A stretch of DNA of 64,000 bases, taken from NCBI RefSeq assembly GCF_002736205.1, contig NZ_CP024091.1, positions 1,178,001 through 1,242,000 of the forward strand. Direction: 5' to 3'. The stretch is from Pedobacter ginsengisoli. GTDB taxonomy: Bacteria; Bacteroidota; Bacteroidia; Sphingobacteriales; Sphingobacteriaceae. A model generated the notes under the pieces. It was not told the origin of the DNA, made no database searches, and saw only the letters and a list, made by a program, of their open reading frames with translations. Below, one piece after another: positions 1 to 9,343 of this stretch; within the stretch, counting starts at the first letter, position 1, and each line of letters begins with the position of its first letter. Position numbers and translations under genes: made by a program.

Positions 1-1407
1 TTTGCCATCTACAAAAATTTCATTTTGTTTGGGTACAAATTCATCTCCGCCACCCCAGCCGCCATGGCCTGTTGTAAGGTACCTTAGCTTTAGGTTTTTT
101 ACGCCTTGTGGTATATCAACTGCCACTGTAAGAGAGTCCTGATCGAACATGGTGCCATATTCTTGTCCAGACATTTCCATTAAGTTGGTTGTGTTAAATG
201 CAGGCATTATCCATTTCTTTTCTTCTTTTTGACTCTCGCCTTCGTAACCAGGATAATATTTGAAATAAAGACTGGCTTTATGGCCTCCTTTATCATAGTT
301 GCCTATGAAAACCCCTATCCATACTTCGCCTTGTAAACGTGGTAACAGAGCGCTGATGTCTTGCTTGTATACAACGGAGTCGGCCCAGTTATATCCTTTT
401 ATTTTTGCCTGTGCATTAAAATGATTCACACCAAAGGAGGTGAAAAACCGCATTAACTCTAGTGGTGGTAAATAATTATCGGTGGCTGTAACTCCCTGGT
501 ATTTCTTTCCATTTCTGGCTGAATATAAAGGAAGTGCCTGGATGCCATTTTGTAAAGCATCAAGATAAGATACAGATTTGTCGGTAGGGATCATAAATAC
601 AGATCCTGTACGGTCATAAGCATCACCGTTAGAATGTTGCGCCAGTTCAACAAATAATTGCTGACCTGCTTTTGTAGCTGGTAACTTTACTTTTTTAAGA
701 ATTATAGTACCACCAGAAAAATGGTAGGTAACATTAGCTTGTTCTCCTTTAGGGTTTTCTGTTTTGTTGCCAAAGCTTATCTGCTCATTATTAAAAATGG
801 TGAGTGTATTGTAACGGCTTTCTATTACCTGACGCTGGTAAGCTGGCTCATCCAATAGGGTGCCCCAGTTTTTTGGCCAGGCAAGTTCTTCTGGAGTTAC
901 GGCGCGGTATTCAATTTTCTTTGCAATGGTTTCAGAATTTCCGTTACGGATGGTTTTAAGAATTAATCCTAATCCGGGAGCTATTGAAATACTTGGTGTT
1001 CCTTTAATTTTAAGGTCGTTTGTATACCAAACTTCAATAGTGTTTGAGCGGATAAACACTTTTGCTTTTTTACATGGGATACCTAGAATGGTATCAATTC
1101 CCGTTAGGAGTTCGGCCTTTACATATTCTGAAAAAGGTTTTTTAAGCGTATAAACGATGCCGTTGTTATTTTGCACCTGGTAGCTAACTTTTTGAGCAGT
1201 TTGCAGGTATTGCTGTTCGGTTTGGCGACCTTGGGGAACCAGGTGTACCTGACTGCCTTTAATGAACATTTTTTGTTCAGCTTTTGAATCTTTTCCGTTG
1301 TTTCGGAAGCCATAGGTAATAACAGCTTCTGTAGCTTTGGTGTTTATTTGTGAAAACGATGGGGCACTGGTTAAAAGCAGCGCAAACCCTAATAGAAGTA
1401 CTCTCAT
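1..1407 (-). CDS. PNGase F-type peptide-N-glycosidase (partial, C-terminus cut by window edge)
   Basis: The open frame starts at ATG 1407 and runs off the left edge after 469 codons. Residues 1-19 are a Sec signal peptide ending near SFSQ. Residues about 20-150 form an extra N-terminal domain resembling the bowl-like domain of type II PNGase F enzymes. Residues about 200-469 look like the two jelly-roll PNGase F domains. The motif GDAYDRTGS (D265) aligns with the catalytic Asp region of PNGase F (WDRYA), and TTGHGGWGGGDEFVPK (E456) aligns with its GWGHA...GCAEWC glutamate region. The family hydrolyses the GlcNAc-Asn bond to release N-glycans, here presumably in the periplasm or outside the cell. 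The gene starts 17 nt after the stop of a hybrid histidine kinase on the same strand, which suggests co-transcription. The family call is by remembered motif alignment only. Confidence 0.8.
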   Translation of the reverse strand, partial: MRVLLLGFALLLTSAPSFSQINTKATEAVITYGFRNNGKDSKAEQKMFIKGSQVHLVPQGRQTEQQYLQTAQKVSYQVQNNNGIVYTLKKPFSEYVKAELLTGIDTILGIPCKKAKVFIRSNTIEVWYTNDLKIKGTPSISIAPGLGLILKTIRNGNSETIAKKIEYRAVTPEELAWPKNWGTLLDEPAYQRQVIESRYNTLTIFNNEQISFGNKTENPKGEQANVTYHFSGGTIILKKVKLPATKAGQQLFVELAQHSNGDAYDRTGSVFMIPTDKSVSYLDALQNGIQALPLYSARNGKKYQGVTATDNYLPPLELMRFFTSFGVNHFNAQAKIKGYNWADSVVYKQDISALLPRLQGEVWIGVFIGNYDKGGHKASLYFKYYPGYEGESQKEEKKWIMPAFNTTNLMEMSGQEYGTMFDQDSLTVAVDIPQGVKNLKLRYLTTGHGGWGGGDEFVPKQNEIFVDGK

Positions 1408-1424
1408 AGGGCATAAAGTTAAGA

Positions 1425-3347
1425 TTATTTTACCTCAAGTACCTCTAAAAAGAGTTCAAACATTTCTTCGGGTTTAAATGGTTTTGAAAGGATGTAAAGT
1501 ATCCCCATCTCTTTAAGCCTAAGCCTAACTTCTTCAAGCACATCGGCAGTAAAAATGATCACTTTGGTATCCGGATAGTTTTCCTGAATGTGTTTGGCTA
1601 ACTGGTAGCCGTCCATTCCTGGCATGTGCAGATCAACCAGAACAACATCAAATTTTTGTTCTTTTAAAAGCTCTATGGCCGCATATCCATTCTCGGCTTT
1701 ATCGGCATTAATTCCAAAACGGCTTAGCTGACGGCTGGCTACTAACAGATTGGTAATGTTATCATCAACAATTAGCAGTTTAAAATCGGGCAGGGGAGGG
1801 AAATCAAATTCGTTTGTCATCGATTTATTTTCTGGTTGCAGTGGAATACTCTTTTTAAAATCAATTTGAAACTCAAATACTGAGCCTACTGATGGTTTAC
1901 TTGTTAAATGAATTTGGCTGTTAAAAAGTCTGACTAGACCTCTGGTGATATTTAGGCCCAGACCGCTTCCTTGCTGTTGCCTGTGTGAATCTTGTTGTAC
2001 CTGATGGAACTTATCAAATACCAGGTTGTGCAGATGCTCTGGAATACCAATTCCTGTGTCAGAAATTTTAAAAAGGATACTGGCTTTATTATGCTGATTA
2101 AGAATTGTTGTTAAAGTAATGCCAACTTCGCCCTTTTCAGTAAACTTAATGGCGTTTGCTATCAGGTTATTTAATATTCTTCTTAATCTTAGGTCATCTA
2201 TCATTAATGATTCTGGTATCAGATGATCATGATTGAAGGTGAGCAATAGATCTTTTGCTTTGGCTGAGGGTAAAAAATGCTTGTAAACATTATTGACAAG
2301 AGATACCAGGTTTGTTGGGCCCTCATTTAGTTCCATCTTTTTACTTTCAATTTTTTCCAGATCTAAAATGTCATTTATTAGGTGTAGCAGGTGATTAGAA
2401 GAGTGTTTTAAATGGTCTATATACTCTTTTGTATCCCTGTTTGATGATGTAGCCTGATCAAGGAGATTACTTATGCCAATGATTGCATTTAATGGTGTCC
2501 TGATTTCGTGACTCATAATAGACAGGGTTTCTGTCCTTTTTCGGGCAATTTGTTCAGCCAGATTTTTAGCCTCAATAAGCTCAAACTCATTGTTTTTATT
2601 GTGGGTAATATCTTTCAATATTCCTCTGAATAATCGAACAGTGTCACCTTCAATTACAGGTACTGCGGATGCTCTTACCCATTTTTTATTCTTTTTGGCC
2701 GTAATTAATTCCAGTTCTATATCGAAAGGAGCATTTTGGTTTAATGTGGTTTTTAAAGCCTTTAGTAATTTAACTCTATTCTCTCTGTCGAATGACTGTG
2801 GAATATGATTGCAATTGATAATGCTATTATCCTCTGATTCGTTTATTTCATAGATCTGTTTTGTTAAAAAAACCTCTTTTGTAATAGTATTATATTCCCA
2901 TCCGCCCATTTTGGATATTTCATGACTCATTTCCAGGAGGTCGTTAATCCTTTTGAGCTCACGGCTATTCTGCTCCAGCTTATCTGTCATTTCTTTTTTA
3001 GCCGTAATGTCTTCTATTACGCATATTATCTTGGTATCAGTATTGGGCGAATCAATTTTTTGAAATTTAGCGCAATACCAAAGTTTTTTGTTTTTATCAA
3101 AATCGGGATATATACATTGTTGCCTTTCTCCGGTACTTAAAAGCTTATTTATGCAGTCGATAAATATATTTCCAAATTCACCAAATACTTCGGGGATGCT
3201 TTTATTGGTGAAAAATTCTGGGGGCATGAATAATTTGGTTTTATCTTTTGTCCAAACCCGCTTAATTACAGCTTGTTCTGTTAATTCAACAATTAGATCA
3301 TCCAGTGCTTCAATTAACGATTGCAAATTATGAGCGTCGTCTTCCAT
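1425..3347 (-). CDS. cytosolic PAS hybrid histidine kinase with receiver domain
   Basis: This 640-residue protein has no signal peptide or membrane helix, so it should be a soluble sensor. Residues about 10-115 and 135-250 look like PAS domains, the second ending in the PAC-like RGILKDIT. The phosphoacceptor box SHEIRTPLNAIIG holds H280. The ATPase domain shows DTGIGIP and GSGLGL. The C-terminal receiver (about 525-640) has the acidic pair VDDN, phosphorylated D572 in LVDLHMPGMDG, and the conserved Lys in SKPFKP. No output domain follows, so signalling would pass through phosphotransfer or another regulator. Its stop lies 17 nt before the PNGase F gene, so the pair is probably one transcript. 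The partner regulator is not visible here. Confidence 0.9.
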   Translation of the reverse strand: MEDDAHNLQSLIEALDDLIVELTEQAVIKRVWTKDKTKLFMPPEFFTNKSIPEVFGEFGNIFIDCINKLLSTGERQQCIYPDFDKNKKLWYCAKFQKIDSPNTDTKIICVIEDITAKKEMTDKLEQNSRELKRINDLLEMSHEISKMGGWEYNTITKEVFLTKQIYEINESEDNSIINCNHIPQSFDRENRVKLLKALKTTLNQNAPFDIELELITAKKNKKWVRASAVPVIEGDTVRLFRGILKDITHNKNNEFELIEAKNLAEQIARKRTETLSIMSHEIRTPLNAIIGISNLLDQATSSNRDTKEYIDHLKHSSNHLLHLINDILDLEKIESKKMELNEGPTNLVSLVNNVYKHFLPSAKAKDLLLTFNHDHLIPESLMIDDLRLRRILNNLIANAIKFTEKGEVGITLTTILNQHNKASILFKISDTGIGIPEHLHNLVFDKFHQVQQDSHRQQQGSGLGLNITRGLVRLFNSQIHLTSKPSVGSVFEFQIDFKKSIPLQPENKSMTNEFDFPPLPDFKLLIVDDNITNLLVASRQLSRFGINADKAENGYAAIELLKEQKFDVVLVDLHMPGMDGYQLAKHIQENYPDTKVIIFTADVLEEVRLRLKEMGILYILSKPFKPEEMFELFLEVLEVK

Positions 3348-3555
3348 AGTTCTGTGGGTGTAGATTTTTAAAGTTTGCGTGGGAATCCTCTAATCGTAGC
3401 AAAAGTTCCCCGTTTTCTTCTGGTTTTGTTTATATCGGTATATATATGCAACATCTATGCCTTAATTATATTGTGTAGCTGTTATTTTTAAGTAACTGGT
3501 AATCTTTATTATTACTTTTTTTATGCAGGTTTTTTAGAAAATTCTAAAAATAGAT

Positions 3556-3586
3556 TTGCGCTTATTCGCATGTTTTTATATCTTTG
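3556..3586 (+). promoter_or_regulatory. Bacteroidota-type promoter of tRNA-Arg
   Basis: TTG at 3556-3558, a 20-base spacer and TATCTTTG at 3579-3586 match the Bacteroidota primary sigma consensus TTG-N19-21-TAnnTTTG. The tRNA begins 18 bases further on. Confidence 0.7.
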
Positions 3587-3604
3587 GCGCTCCTTAAGGG
3601 GAAA

Positions 3605-3679
3605 GGCCTTGGTAGCTCAGTTGGATAGAGCAACGGTTTTCTAAACCGTGGGTCAGGGGTTCGAATCCCTTCCAGGGTA
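3605..3679 (+). tRNA. tRNA-Arg(TCT)
   Basis: The cloverleaf folds by eye. The acceptor stem GCCTTGG pairs with CCAGGGT with two wobbles. The D-arm starts TAGCTCAG. The anticodon stem ACGGT/ACCGT encloses the loop TTTCTAA with anticodon TCT. The T-arm has GGTTCGAATCC. CCA is not encoded. It reads AGA codons, which are common in this AT-rich genome. A consensus promoter lies upstream and an intrinsic terminator downstream, so it is a stand-alone tRNA unit. I see no integrated element or duplicated 3' end beside it. Confidence 0.95.
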
Positions 3680-3703
3680 CAAGAAATTTATTTCTTAATT
3701 AAA

Positions 3704-3735
3704 GGCGACGTTGCTCCAGACGTCGTCTTTTTTTT
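3704..3735 (+). terminator. intrinsic terminator after tRNA-Arg
   Basis: An 8-bp stem (GGCGACGT at 3704-3711 with ACGTCGTC at 3720-3727, one G-T pair) is followed by eight T residues. Confidence 0.85.
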
Positions 3736-3952
3736 GCCCGTCAAATTCTCTACAACATTTGGTATTTCAATAGAATAGTTCATGGAAATGAAGGTATTAT
3801 TTATTGTTTTAATTTAGGATTAAGTTTACATTTAGGCTTTACCAATTCTATGTTCATATTTGGATATTACTACTATCTATAGGAAAATCATATCCCTGTA
3901 TACGATGGGTGTATGAATATGCTTAAATAGAATATATTGTTTAATATACATT

Positions 3953-5842
3953 ATGTTAAAGAGAAAATATTTTTTATTCCAGCTATTTACCCTGATGCTG
4001 TTAACTCCGGGTATAAGTTTTGCACAAAGCAAGAAAGATGGCGTTGATGTAAGTTTTTTAAAGACCTTAAAAAATGCACGGTCTGCAGTAATTTTATCGG
4101 ATGGATCAGAGGCTGCAAAATCAGCTATTTCCGTGCAACGTAATTGGAATGGGGAGTTGTGCAAACTTTCGGTAAAAAACAATTCATCCGTGCCTCAGCG
4201 TATTCGAGAGGTTGTTGTATTTGATTTTCAGCATAAGTTGCCTGGCACAACCCCATTGTATGGTGAAGCTTTTCAAAAACTTGGACAAACAGGGGGTACG
4301 CTTGCAAAGCCTGAGGATTGGGGAACATATAGCGACAGAAACCATTACAAAATACCAGAACCAGAAAGTTTGCGTACGGTTTATGGCATGCTCACTTTGG
4401 AGTTGCAAAATGCACAGCGCATGTTATTAGCTACCACTTCTTGTGAAAAGTTTATTTCCAGATTCTCTTTTGATAGCAAACGTCTGCGTATTTCTCTAGA
4501 TTGTGAAAACTTGAGTCTGCAACCAGGCGAAACCTGGAATCTGGAAGAGTTTATTGCCAGCGCTGGAAAAGATAGAGAAAAGCTTTATGATTTATTGACC
4601 AATGCAATAGCCAAACATCATCCAAGGCTAAAGCATGATCCTGTTCCAATGGGATGGTGTTCGTGGTATTGTTTCGGGCCAGGTGTTACGGCAAAAAACG
4701 TTTCAGATAACACTAACTGGATTGCTAAACACCTTCCGCAGTTAAAGTATATACAGATAGATGATGGTTACCAGCCCTGGATGGGCGATTGGCTGGATAA
4801 GGGAAAAGCTTTTGGTGGTGATGTTGTACAAGTATTGCACGACATAAAGGATAAGGGATTAGAGCCAGCCATCTGGGTTGCCCCATTTGTTGTCAGCCCC
4901 GAATCGGAATTGTTTAAGCAACATAGGGATTGGTTTGTTAAAGATCAGAATGGAGAACCTTTACGGTCTGATAAGGTTGGTTTTGGAGGGTGGCGTTTAG
5001 GACCATGGTATGTACTGGATGGCACGCATCCGCAGGTACAGGAATACTTTGTAACCCTTTTTAAAACCATGCGCGACCAATGGGGATGTTCCTATTTTAA
5101 ATTGGATGCAAATTATTGGGGAACCATACATGGAGGTGTTCACTATGATAAAAATGCAACCAGGATAGAGGCTTATCGTAGAGGTATGAAGGCTATTCTT
5201 AAAGGAGCTGGTGATGCATTTATACTTGGTTGTAACCATCCAATTTGGGCATCGTTAGGCTTAATTCATGGCTCAAGAAGCTCAATGGATACCTGGAGGA
5301 AATGGGAGTCGTTCAAGGATATTGGAAGAGAAAACCTACTTAGAGGCTGGCAAAACGGGCGATTATGGTGGAACGATCCAGATTGTATCCTTTTAACCGA
5401 TAATGGTGCAGAAGATGTTATGGATCAGGGAGGAAATGCAGTTGCCACTAAGAAAGCTGTACTGCCTGAAAATGAATTTTTGTACCATGCTGCAACGGTG
5501 TATGCCTCTGGTGGAATGCTACTGAGTGGCGATGATTTAACCACAATTACAGATGAAAGATTAGCTATACTTAAAAAAATGATCCCACCTACAGGGAAGT
5601 CTGCAAGGTTTGAAAATGAAAAATTTGAAGTGGGCATCATCAATTTTAAAGATCGTGTTGAACATGTTGTTTTCAATGCCGGTGATGTACCTCTGAAACG
5701 GAAAATCAAACTCGGCAAAGGCCGCCATGAGTTGAAGGACAAGTGGACAGGTAAAACATTAGGGATTTATGAACGTGAATTCTCTATTGAATTGGCTGCG
5801 CATAGTGCCCTGATTATTGAAGATAGGGGCATTAAAAATTGA
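3953..5842 (+). CDS. secreted GH36-like alpha-galactosidase
   Basis: This 629-residue protein has a signal peptide cleaved near ISFAQS (about residue 25). A beta-rich N-terminal domain (about 30-215) precedes a TIM-barrel containing MGWCSWYCFGPG, YIQIDDGYQPW and YFKLDANYWG. By family analogy D385 in KLD is the nucleophile and D446 in SRSSMDT is the likely acid/base. A short beta-sandwich closes the protein. The GH36/GH27 clan removes terminal alpha-galactose, although some members act on other alpha-linked sugars, so the substrate is not certain. The next gene begins 40 nt downstream and is a GH43-like protein, probably in the same operon. I did not find a clean promoter in the 217 bases after the tRNA terminator. 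The start is set by the signal peptide. Confidence 0.85.
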   Translation: MLKRKYFLFQLFTLMLLTPGISFAQSKKDGVDVSFLKTLKNARSAVILSDGSEAAKSAISVQRNWNGELCKLSVKNNSSVPQRIREVVVFDFQHKLPGTTPLYGEAFQKLGQTGGTLAKPEDWGTYSDRNHYKIPEPESLRTVYGMLTLELQNAQRMLLATTSCEKFISRFSFDSKRLRISLDCENLSLQPGETWNLEEFIASAGKDREKLYDLLTNAIAKHHPRLKHDPVPMGWCSWYCFGPGVTAKNVSDNTNWIAKHLPQLKYIQIDDGYQPWMGDWLDKGKAFGGDVVQVLHDIKDKGLEPAIWVAPFVVSPESELFKQHRDWFVKDQNGEPLRSDKVGFGGWRLGPWYVLDGTHPQVQEYFVTLFKTMRDQWGCSYFKLDANYWGTIHGGVHYDKNATRIEAYRRGMKAILKGAGDAFILGCNHPIWASLGLIHGSRSSMDTWRKWESFKDIGRENLLRGWQNGRLWWNDPDCILLTDNGAEDVMDQGGNAVATKKAVLPENEFLYHAATVYASGGMLLSGDDLTTITDERLAILKKMIPPTGKSARFENEKFEVGIINFKDRVEHVVFNAGDVPLKRKIKLGKGRHELKDKWTGKTLGIYEREFSIELAAHSALIIEDRGIKN

Positions 5843-5882
5843 TTATTAATTTAGAAACACATCGGGTAAGGTAAAGTCATAA

Positions 5883-7039
5883 ATGAAACTAAAAATTCAA
5901 TTTTTTTTAGGCTTTTTAATAATGCAAGCCGGAATGCTGATTGCGCAGACCAAGAGTACCAATAAAATACAACTAGGGGAGATTGATTCAACCAATATTT
6001 TTAAAAGTGCCGATTATTATAATTGGTGTCCATCGGTAATTAAGGGTGATGATGGTAAATGTTATATGTTTTATTCTCGATGGACACATGGCCGGCGCAA
6101 GTTGGATGATGATTCTCTAAATTATATTTTTGATGGTTTCATGGGCTGGATGAAGTATTCGGAAATTGCTTGTGCTGTTTCTGATAAACTACTAGGCCCT
6201 ATAAGGTTGTTAAGACTGTGCTCCCTTATGCAGGTAAGCCCGGTCAGTGGGACAGATTTACCAAACATAACGCCCACATCAGAAAATTTAATGGTTATTA
6301 TTATCTATATTATATAAGTAGTTCTTTTAATTCAGCTTTTACCTTTAAAAATAATCCCAACCCCAAAAAGGAGGCTTTACAATGGATGAGGTACAACGCA
6401 GCACAATCAATAGGTGTTGTAAAAGCCAAAACGATTGAAGATCTTTTATCTGGCAATTATACGCGTCCAAGCGAACCGATTATGACTGTTGATAATAAGC
6501 AGACTTATGAAGTAGCTAATAACCCCTCTGTAACGCAGGGACCCGACGGTAAGTATTATATGATGTACAAATCCAGAATACCCAATGGACAAATGACTTT
6601 TTGGATAGCCAAGAGCAATAGACCCGATGGTGAATTCAAAACAATATCGAATGTTGTTCATGATAAGGATTTATCGAGCGAAGATCCTTCCATGTGGTAT
6701 GATAAGAAAAGAAAGAGTTTCTTTGCTGTAGCGAAATATTTTTCAAAAAGTTTAAAATATGCCCCAGAATTTGGCTGCTTATATTTAATTGAATCTACAA
6801 ACGGAATAGATTGGCAACCTGCAAAAAATACATTGGTTTCTTTAAAGGAACTCAATTTCAAAAATGGTACTAAAGTTAAACTAGAGAATCTGGAGAGACC
6901 TTTTGTTTATACTGACGAAAACGGCCAGCCTTTGGCCTTGTTTGCAGCAGGAAATATAGTTTTCCCAACCAAGGGAAACGTGGATCATGTTGATGATTAC
7001 TATAATACGTTTATTGTTTCGTTTCCAATAATAAAATAA
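5883..7039 (+). pseudogene. GH43/GH32-like five-bladed beta-propeller glycosidase, frameshifted
   Basis: Two overlapping frames encode one protein. Frame one (5883-6317) carries a signal peptide and a propeller start with YYNWCPSVIKGDDGK and MFYSRW. It continues in frame to SDKLLGP and then turns into nonsense. Frame two picks up with LPYAGKPGQWDRFTKHN and GYYYLYYIS and runs to 7039 with SVTQGPDGKYYMMYKS and SSEDPSMWYD. Adding one base in GGCCCTATAAGG near 6200 restores the bridge GPYKVVKTVLPYAGK and a single protein of about 385 residues. No slippery heptamer suggests programmed shifting, so this is a real one-base deletion or a sequencing error. The intact family would be a secreted furanosidase/xylosidase-like enzyme. 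It sits 40 nt behind the alpha-galactosidase. Confidence 0.85.
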
Positions 7040-7090
7040 TACTGCTCTCTTATAATTCATTCAATCAGATCGTTATAAGAGAGCAGTATT
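7038..7090. terminator. bidirectional terminator, 17-bp perfect stem
   Basis: The arms at 7038-7054 and 7074-7090 (AATACTGCTCTCTTATA and its exact complement) sit between two convergent genes. The first arm includes the last two bases of the upstream stop codon. Confidence 0.8.
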
Positions 7091-7109
7091 GGTTAACTTA
7101 TTTTACCAA

Positions 7110-8840
7110 TTAGTTATTCAGAATTTCCTGGGTTTTTGATAAGGTCTCAGCTGCAGTTGTTTTAGGCAGGTTGCCCAGTTCAAACTGTTTTAAAGCATTT
7201 TCCAATTGCTGTAGTTTTTCCGTTTGATTCTTAGCAGAATATTCCTTTCTAAGTAGTCTTATTTTTTCAAAATCCTGTGCCCCTTCAATCATCTTCTCGA
7301 AACGTACTGAACTAAATGGTCCGGGATAAACCAGATAGGTATCGCCCGCAGGCCATGCTGTAAAGCGGCTATCGGTTAGCGGGCTTTTTGTCCAGCTATT
7401 ATAAGCCCAGCGCAAATAGCCATCCATATTTTTATTGGCCGTATACCAGCCCATCCAAACCTGTTCTGCTGGCGATGAAAAGGTAAATGCATTTGGATAA
7501 GGTTCTGTACAGCAGGTATACCAGGTACTTATTTTTCCTTCTGCATGGCGATTTTTCAATACTTCGGCAGGATATTCCCATTTAGAAGCGATACAGTAGT
7601 TGAAAACATCTTTTTCAATTTCCTCGTGGTACTCTCCGGCCAAAGCTATTTTCCATTTACTATCAATTGATTTTAAAAGGGCTATAACACTTTTCATATC
7701 GGGCATGGGTCTTTCATCCATAGCAATATAGGTTTTGGTAAACCAGTTTTTCTGTTTTAAGTGTCGGGTAAAATCTTTCAGCATAGTACCCCAAAAAACG
7801 TTATAAGCAGGGGTGCCAATGGCTTCGGTAAAAACTGCTTCTTTATTAGTGCTTTCATCAAAATAAGTAAAGGCAATTTTCCATGGCACCATGCTGTAAC
7901 AGTTAATTCGCTGATTAATGCCACAGCTCATAGTAAAGGCTATATACTTGTCAAATAAGCTATAATCATAACTCCAGGTACCATCTTTCTTCTTGGTCCA
8001 TTTTATCAAGCTCGGATAATCATCATAAGTTTGATGCCCCCAGGGTTCATTTACAATACTGGTGGTAATTGTTTTTTGTCCGGCATTGGCCAGCATTTTG
8101 TAATAATCTTTCATTAATGCAAAATGCCGATCGCTCCATAATTGTACCTTGTGAACTCTGGCAATAGCTGCAGGGTGCTGCCATAAGTCTAAATCATATG
8201 CCCACTGGCTTGGTGCAGGTAACGTTTTGTCTATTACCCTGATCGAAATTTCCTGCGTTTTGGCTTTCGCACCTTTAATAGTCACACTGCCTTTGTAGGT
8301 GCCGGCTTTTACCTGTTGCGGAACTTTTATAGCAAGCCAAACCGGCTGTGTACTATTAGGGGTAATAGTAACCACCTTTGTTTTGGTGTCTATAAGATCA
8401 GCAACATATGACGAGTCAAAATCTGTCGGTTTCCTGTAGCCACAGCCATCTCTAAATTCATCAGTAATTACATATTTGATAAAGCCTGTTGAAAGGTTTT
8501 CCTTTTTAATGGTGTTGCCTTCCGCGCTTTTTAGATCAGATAGCTCCAGGCTTACCTCTGCTGCATCTTTTGTCCACAAGAGGAGTTGGGTATTCACAGT
8601 TTCGCCTTTCCAGGTACTAAAAGTCCAACTATTTTTGATGGCAACCACAGGTGGCAGCTCTTTAGCAAAACGTTGGTTGCTGGTTGCAAAACTTACATTT
8701 AATCCATCAGGCACTTTTGTCCATTTAGAAGCAACAGCTTCTGTGCTTAACTTAGGGTTTTTCTGTAAAGCCAAACTGGCATCTTGGGCATTAACTGTTG
8801 CGGCAGTTAATAGCGTTAAAATAAATAGTGAAAACTTCAT
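7110..8840 (-). CDS. secreted GH123-like (DUF4091) glycoside hydrolase
   Basis: This 576-residue protein has a signal peptide (MKFSLFILTLLTAATVNAQ). A beta-sandwich N-terminal domain (about 20-205) is followed by a TIM-barrel. The Asp-Glu pair in MDERPMPDM (D375, E376) matches the paired acid residues of the substrate-assisted GH123 N-acetylgalactosaminidases. The C-terminal segment with WMGWYTANKNMDGYLRWAY and RFEKMIEGAQDFEKIRLL is the DUF4091 signature. The substrate may be a terminal beta-N-acetylhexosamine, but many DUF4091 proteins are uncharacterised. It is convergent with the GH43-like gene, and an HxlR regulator lies upstream on the same strand, 44 nt away. Confidence 0.85.
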   Translation of the reverse strand: MKFSLFILTLLTAATVNAQDASLALQKNPKLSTEAVASKWTKVPDGLNVSFATSNQRFAKELPPVVAIKNSWTFSTWKGETVNTQLLLWTKDAAEVSLELSDLKSAEGNTIKKENLSTGFIKYVITDEFRDGCGYRKPTDFDSSYVADLIDTKTKVVTITPNSTQPVWLAIKVPQQVKAGTYKGSVTIKGAKAKTQEISIRVIDKTLPAPSQWAYDLDLWQHPAAIARVHKVQLWSDRHFALMKDYYKMLANAGQKTITTSIVNEPWGHQTYDDYPSLIKWTKKKDGTWSYDYSLFDKYIAFTMSCGINQRINCYSMVPWKIAFTYFDESTNKEAVFTEAIGTPAYNVFWGTMLKDFTRHLKQKNWFTKTYIAMDERPMPDMKSVIALLKSIDSKWKIALAGEYHEEIEKDVFNYCIASKWEYPAEVLKNRHAEGKISTWYTCCTEPYPNAFTFSSPAEQVWMGWYTANKNMDGYLRWAYNSWTKSPLTDSRFTAWPAGDTYLVYPGPFSSVRFEKMIEGAQDFEKIRLLRKEYSAKNQTEKLQQLENALKQFELGNLPKTTAAETLSKTQEILNN

Positions 8841-8884
8841 AATCTACAAGTTATCAATTGTAAATCATAGCCGGAAAAGCTTTT

Positions 8885-9274
8885 TTAGCGCAACCGTTTG
8901 TGTAAATGTAACAAAGCTGATGAATGAAGGGCATTTCTGTAAGCAGAACCCCATTTGGCAATTTCATCTATAATTGGTTCCAATGTTCTACCATATTCCG
9001 TAACTTCATATTCGACCGTTATAGGTTTGGTATTAAGAACGGTACGGCTAACAAGGTGGTTCATTTCCATGTCTTGCAATTCTTTAGACAACATTTTTGC
9101 TGCTATACCATTTACTTCACGCAGAAGATCCATAAAACGCATTTTGCCACCTTCCATTAAAGTTCCCAGGATATGGAATTTCCATTTCCCCGACAGAATT
9201 TCCATAGTGTCTTTAATTGCTGTGATCCGAAGTTTACAAATCGGAGTGTTATTTACTATCTGATTTTTCCCCAT
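8885..9274 (-). CDS. HxlR-family winged-helix transcriptional regulator
   Basis: I chose ATG 9274 (129 residues) over the longer frame to 9373, because the longer frame would run back through the promoter and palindrome and adds a non-conserved leader. The protein shows the HxlR core: CKLRITAIKDTMEILSGKWK, the recognition helix region RFMDLLREVNGIAAKMLSKE, and the wing VEYEVTEYGRTLEPII. C13 sits at the conserved N-terminal Cys position that many HxlR proteins use to sense quinones, aldehydes or disulfide stress. It is divergent from a thiol-disulfide protein with a palindromic site between them. The expected role is repression of that neighbour and of itself. Confidence 0.9.
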   Translation of the reverse strand: MGKNQIVNNTPICKLRITAIKDTMEILSGKWKFHILGTLMEGGKMRFMDLLREVNGIAAKMLSKELQDMEMNHLVSRTVLNTKPITVEYEVTEYGRTLEPIIDEIAKWGSAYRNALHSSALLHLHKRLR

Positions 9275-9307
9275 CGACTTTACTTTTTGCAGTGTTGCAT
9301 TACAATA

Positions 9308-9338
9308 CAAAATTAAGAAAGCCAAAGGTGGTTTCCAA
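9308..9338 (-). promoter_or_regulatory. promoter of the HxlR gene
   Basis: Read on the minus strand, TTG (9338-9336), a 20-base spacer and TAATTTTG (9315-9308) fit the Bacteroidota consensus. It lies 34 bases upstream of the chosen ATG. Confidence 0.6.
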
Positions 9339-9343
9339 TTGGT

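Noticed and set aside
3605..3735. Possible integration site at tRNA-Arg
   Set aside because: I saw no duplicated tRNA 3' end, integrase or foreign genes nearby.
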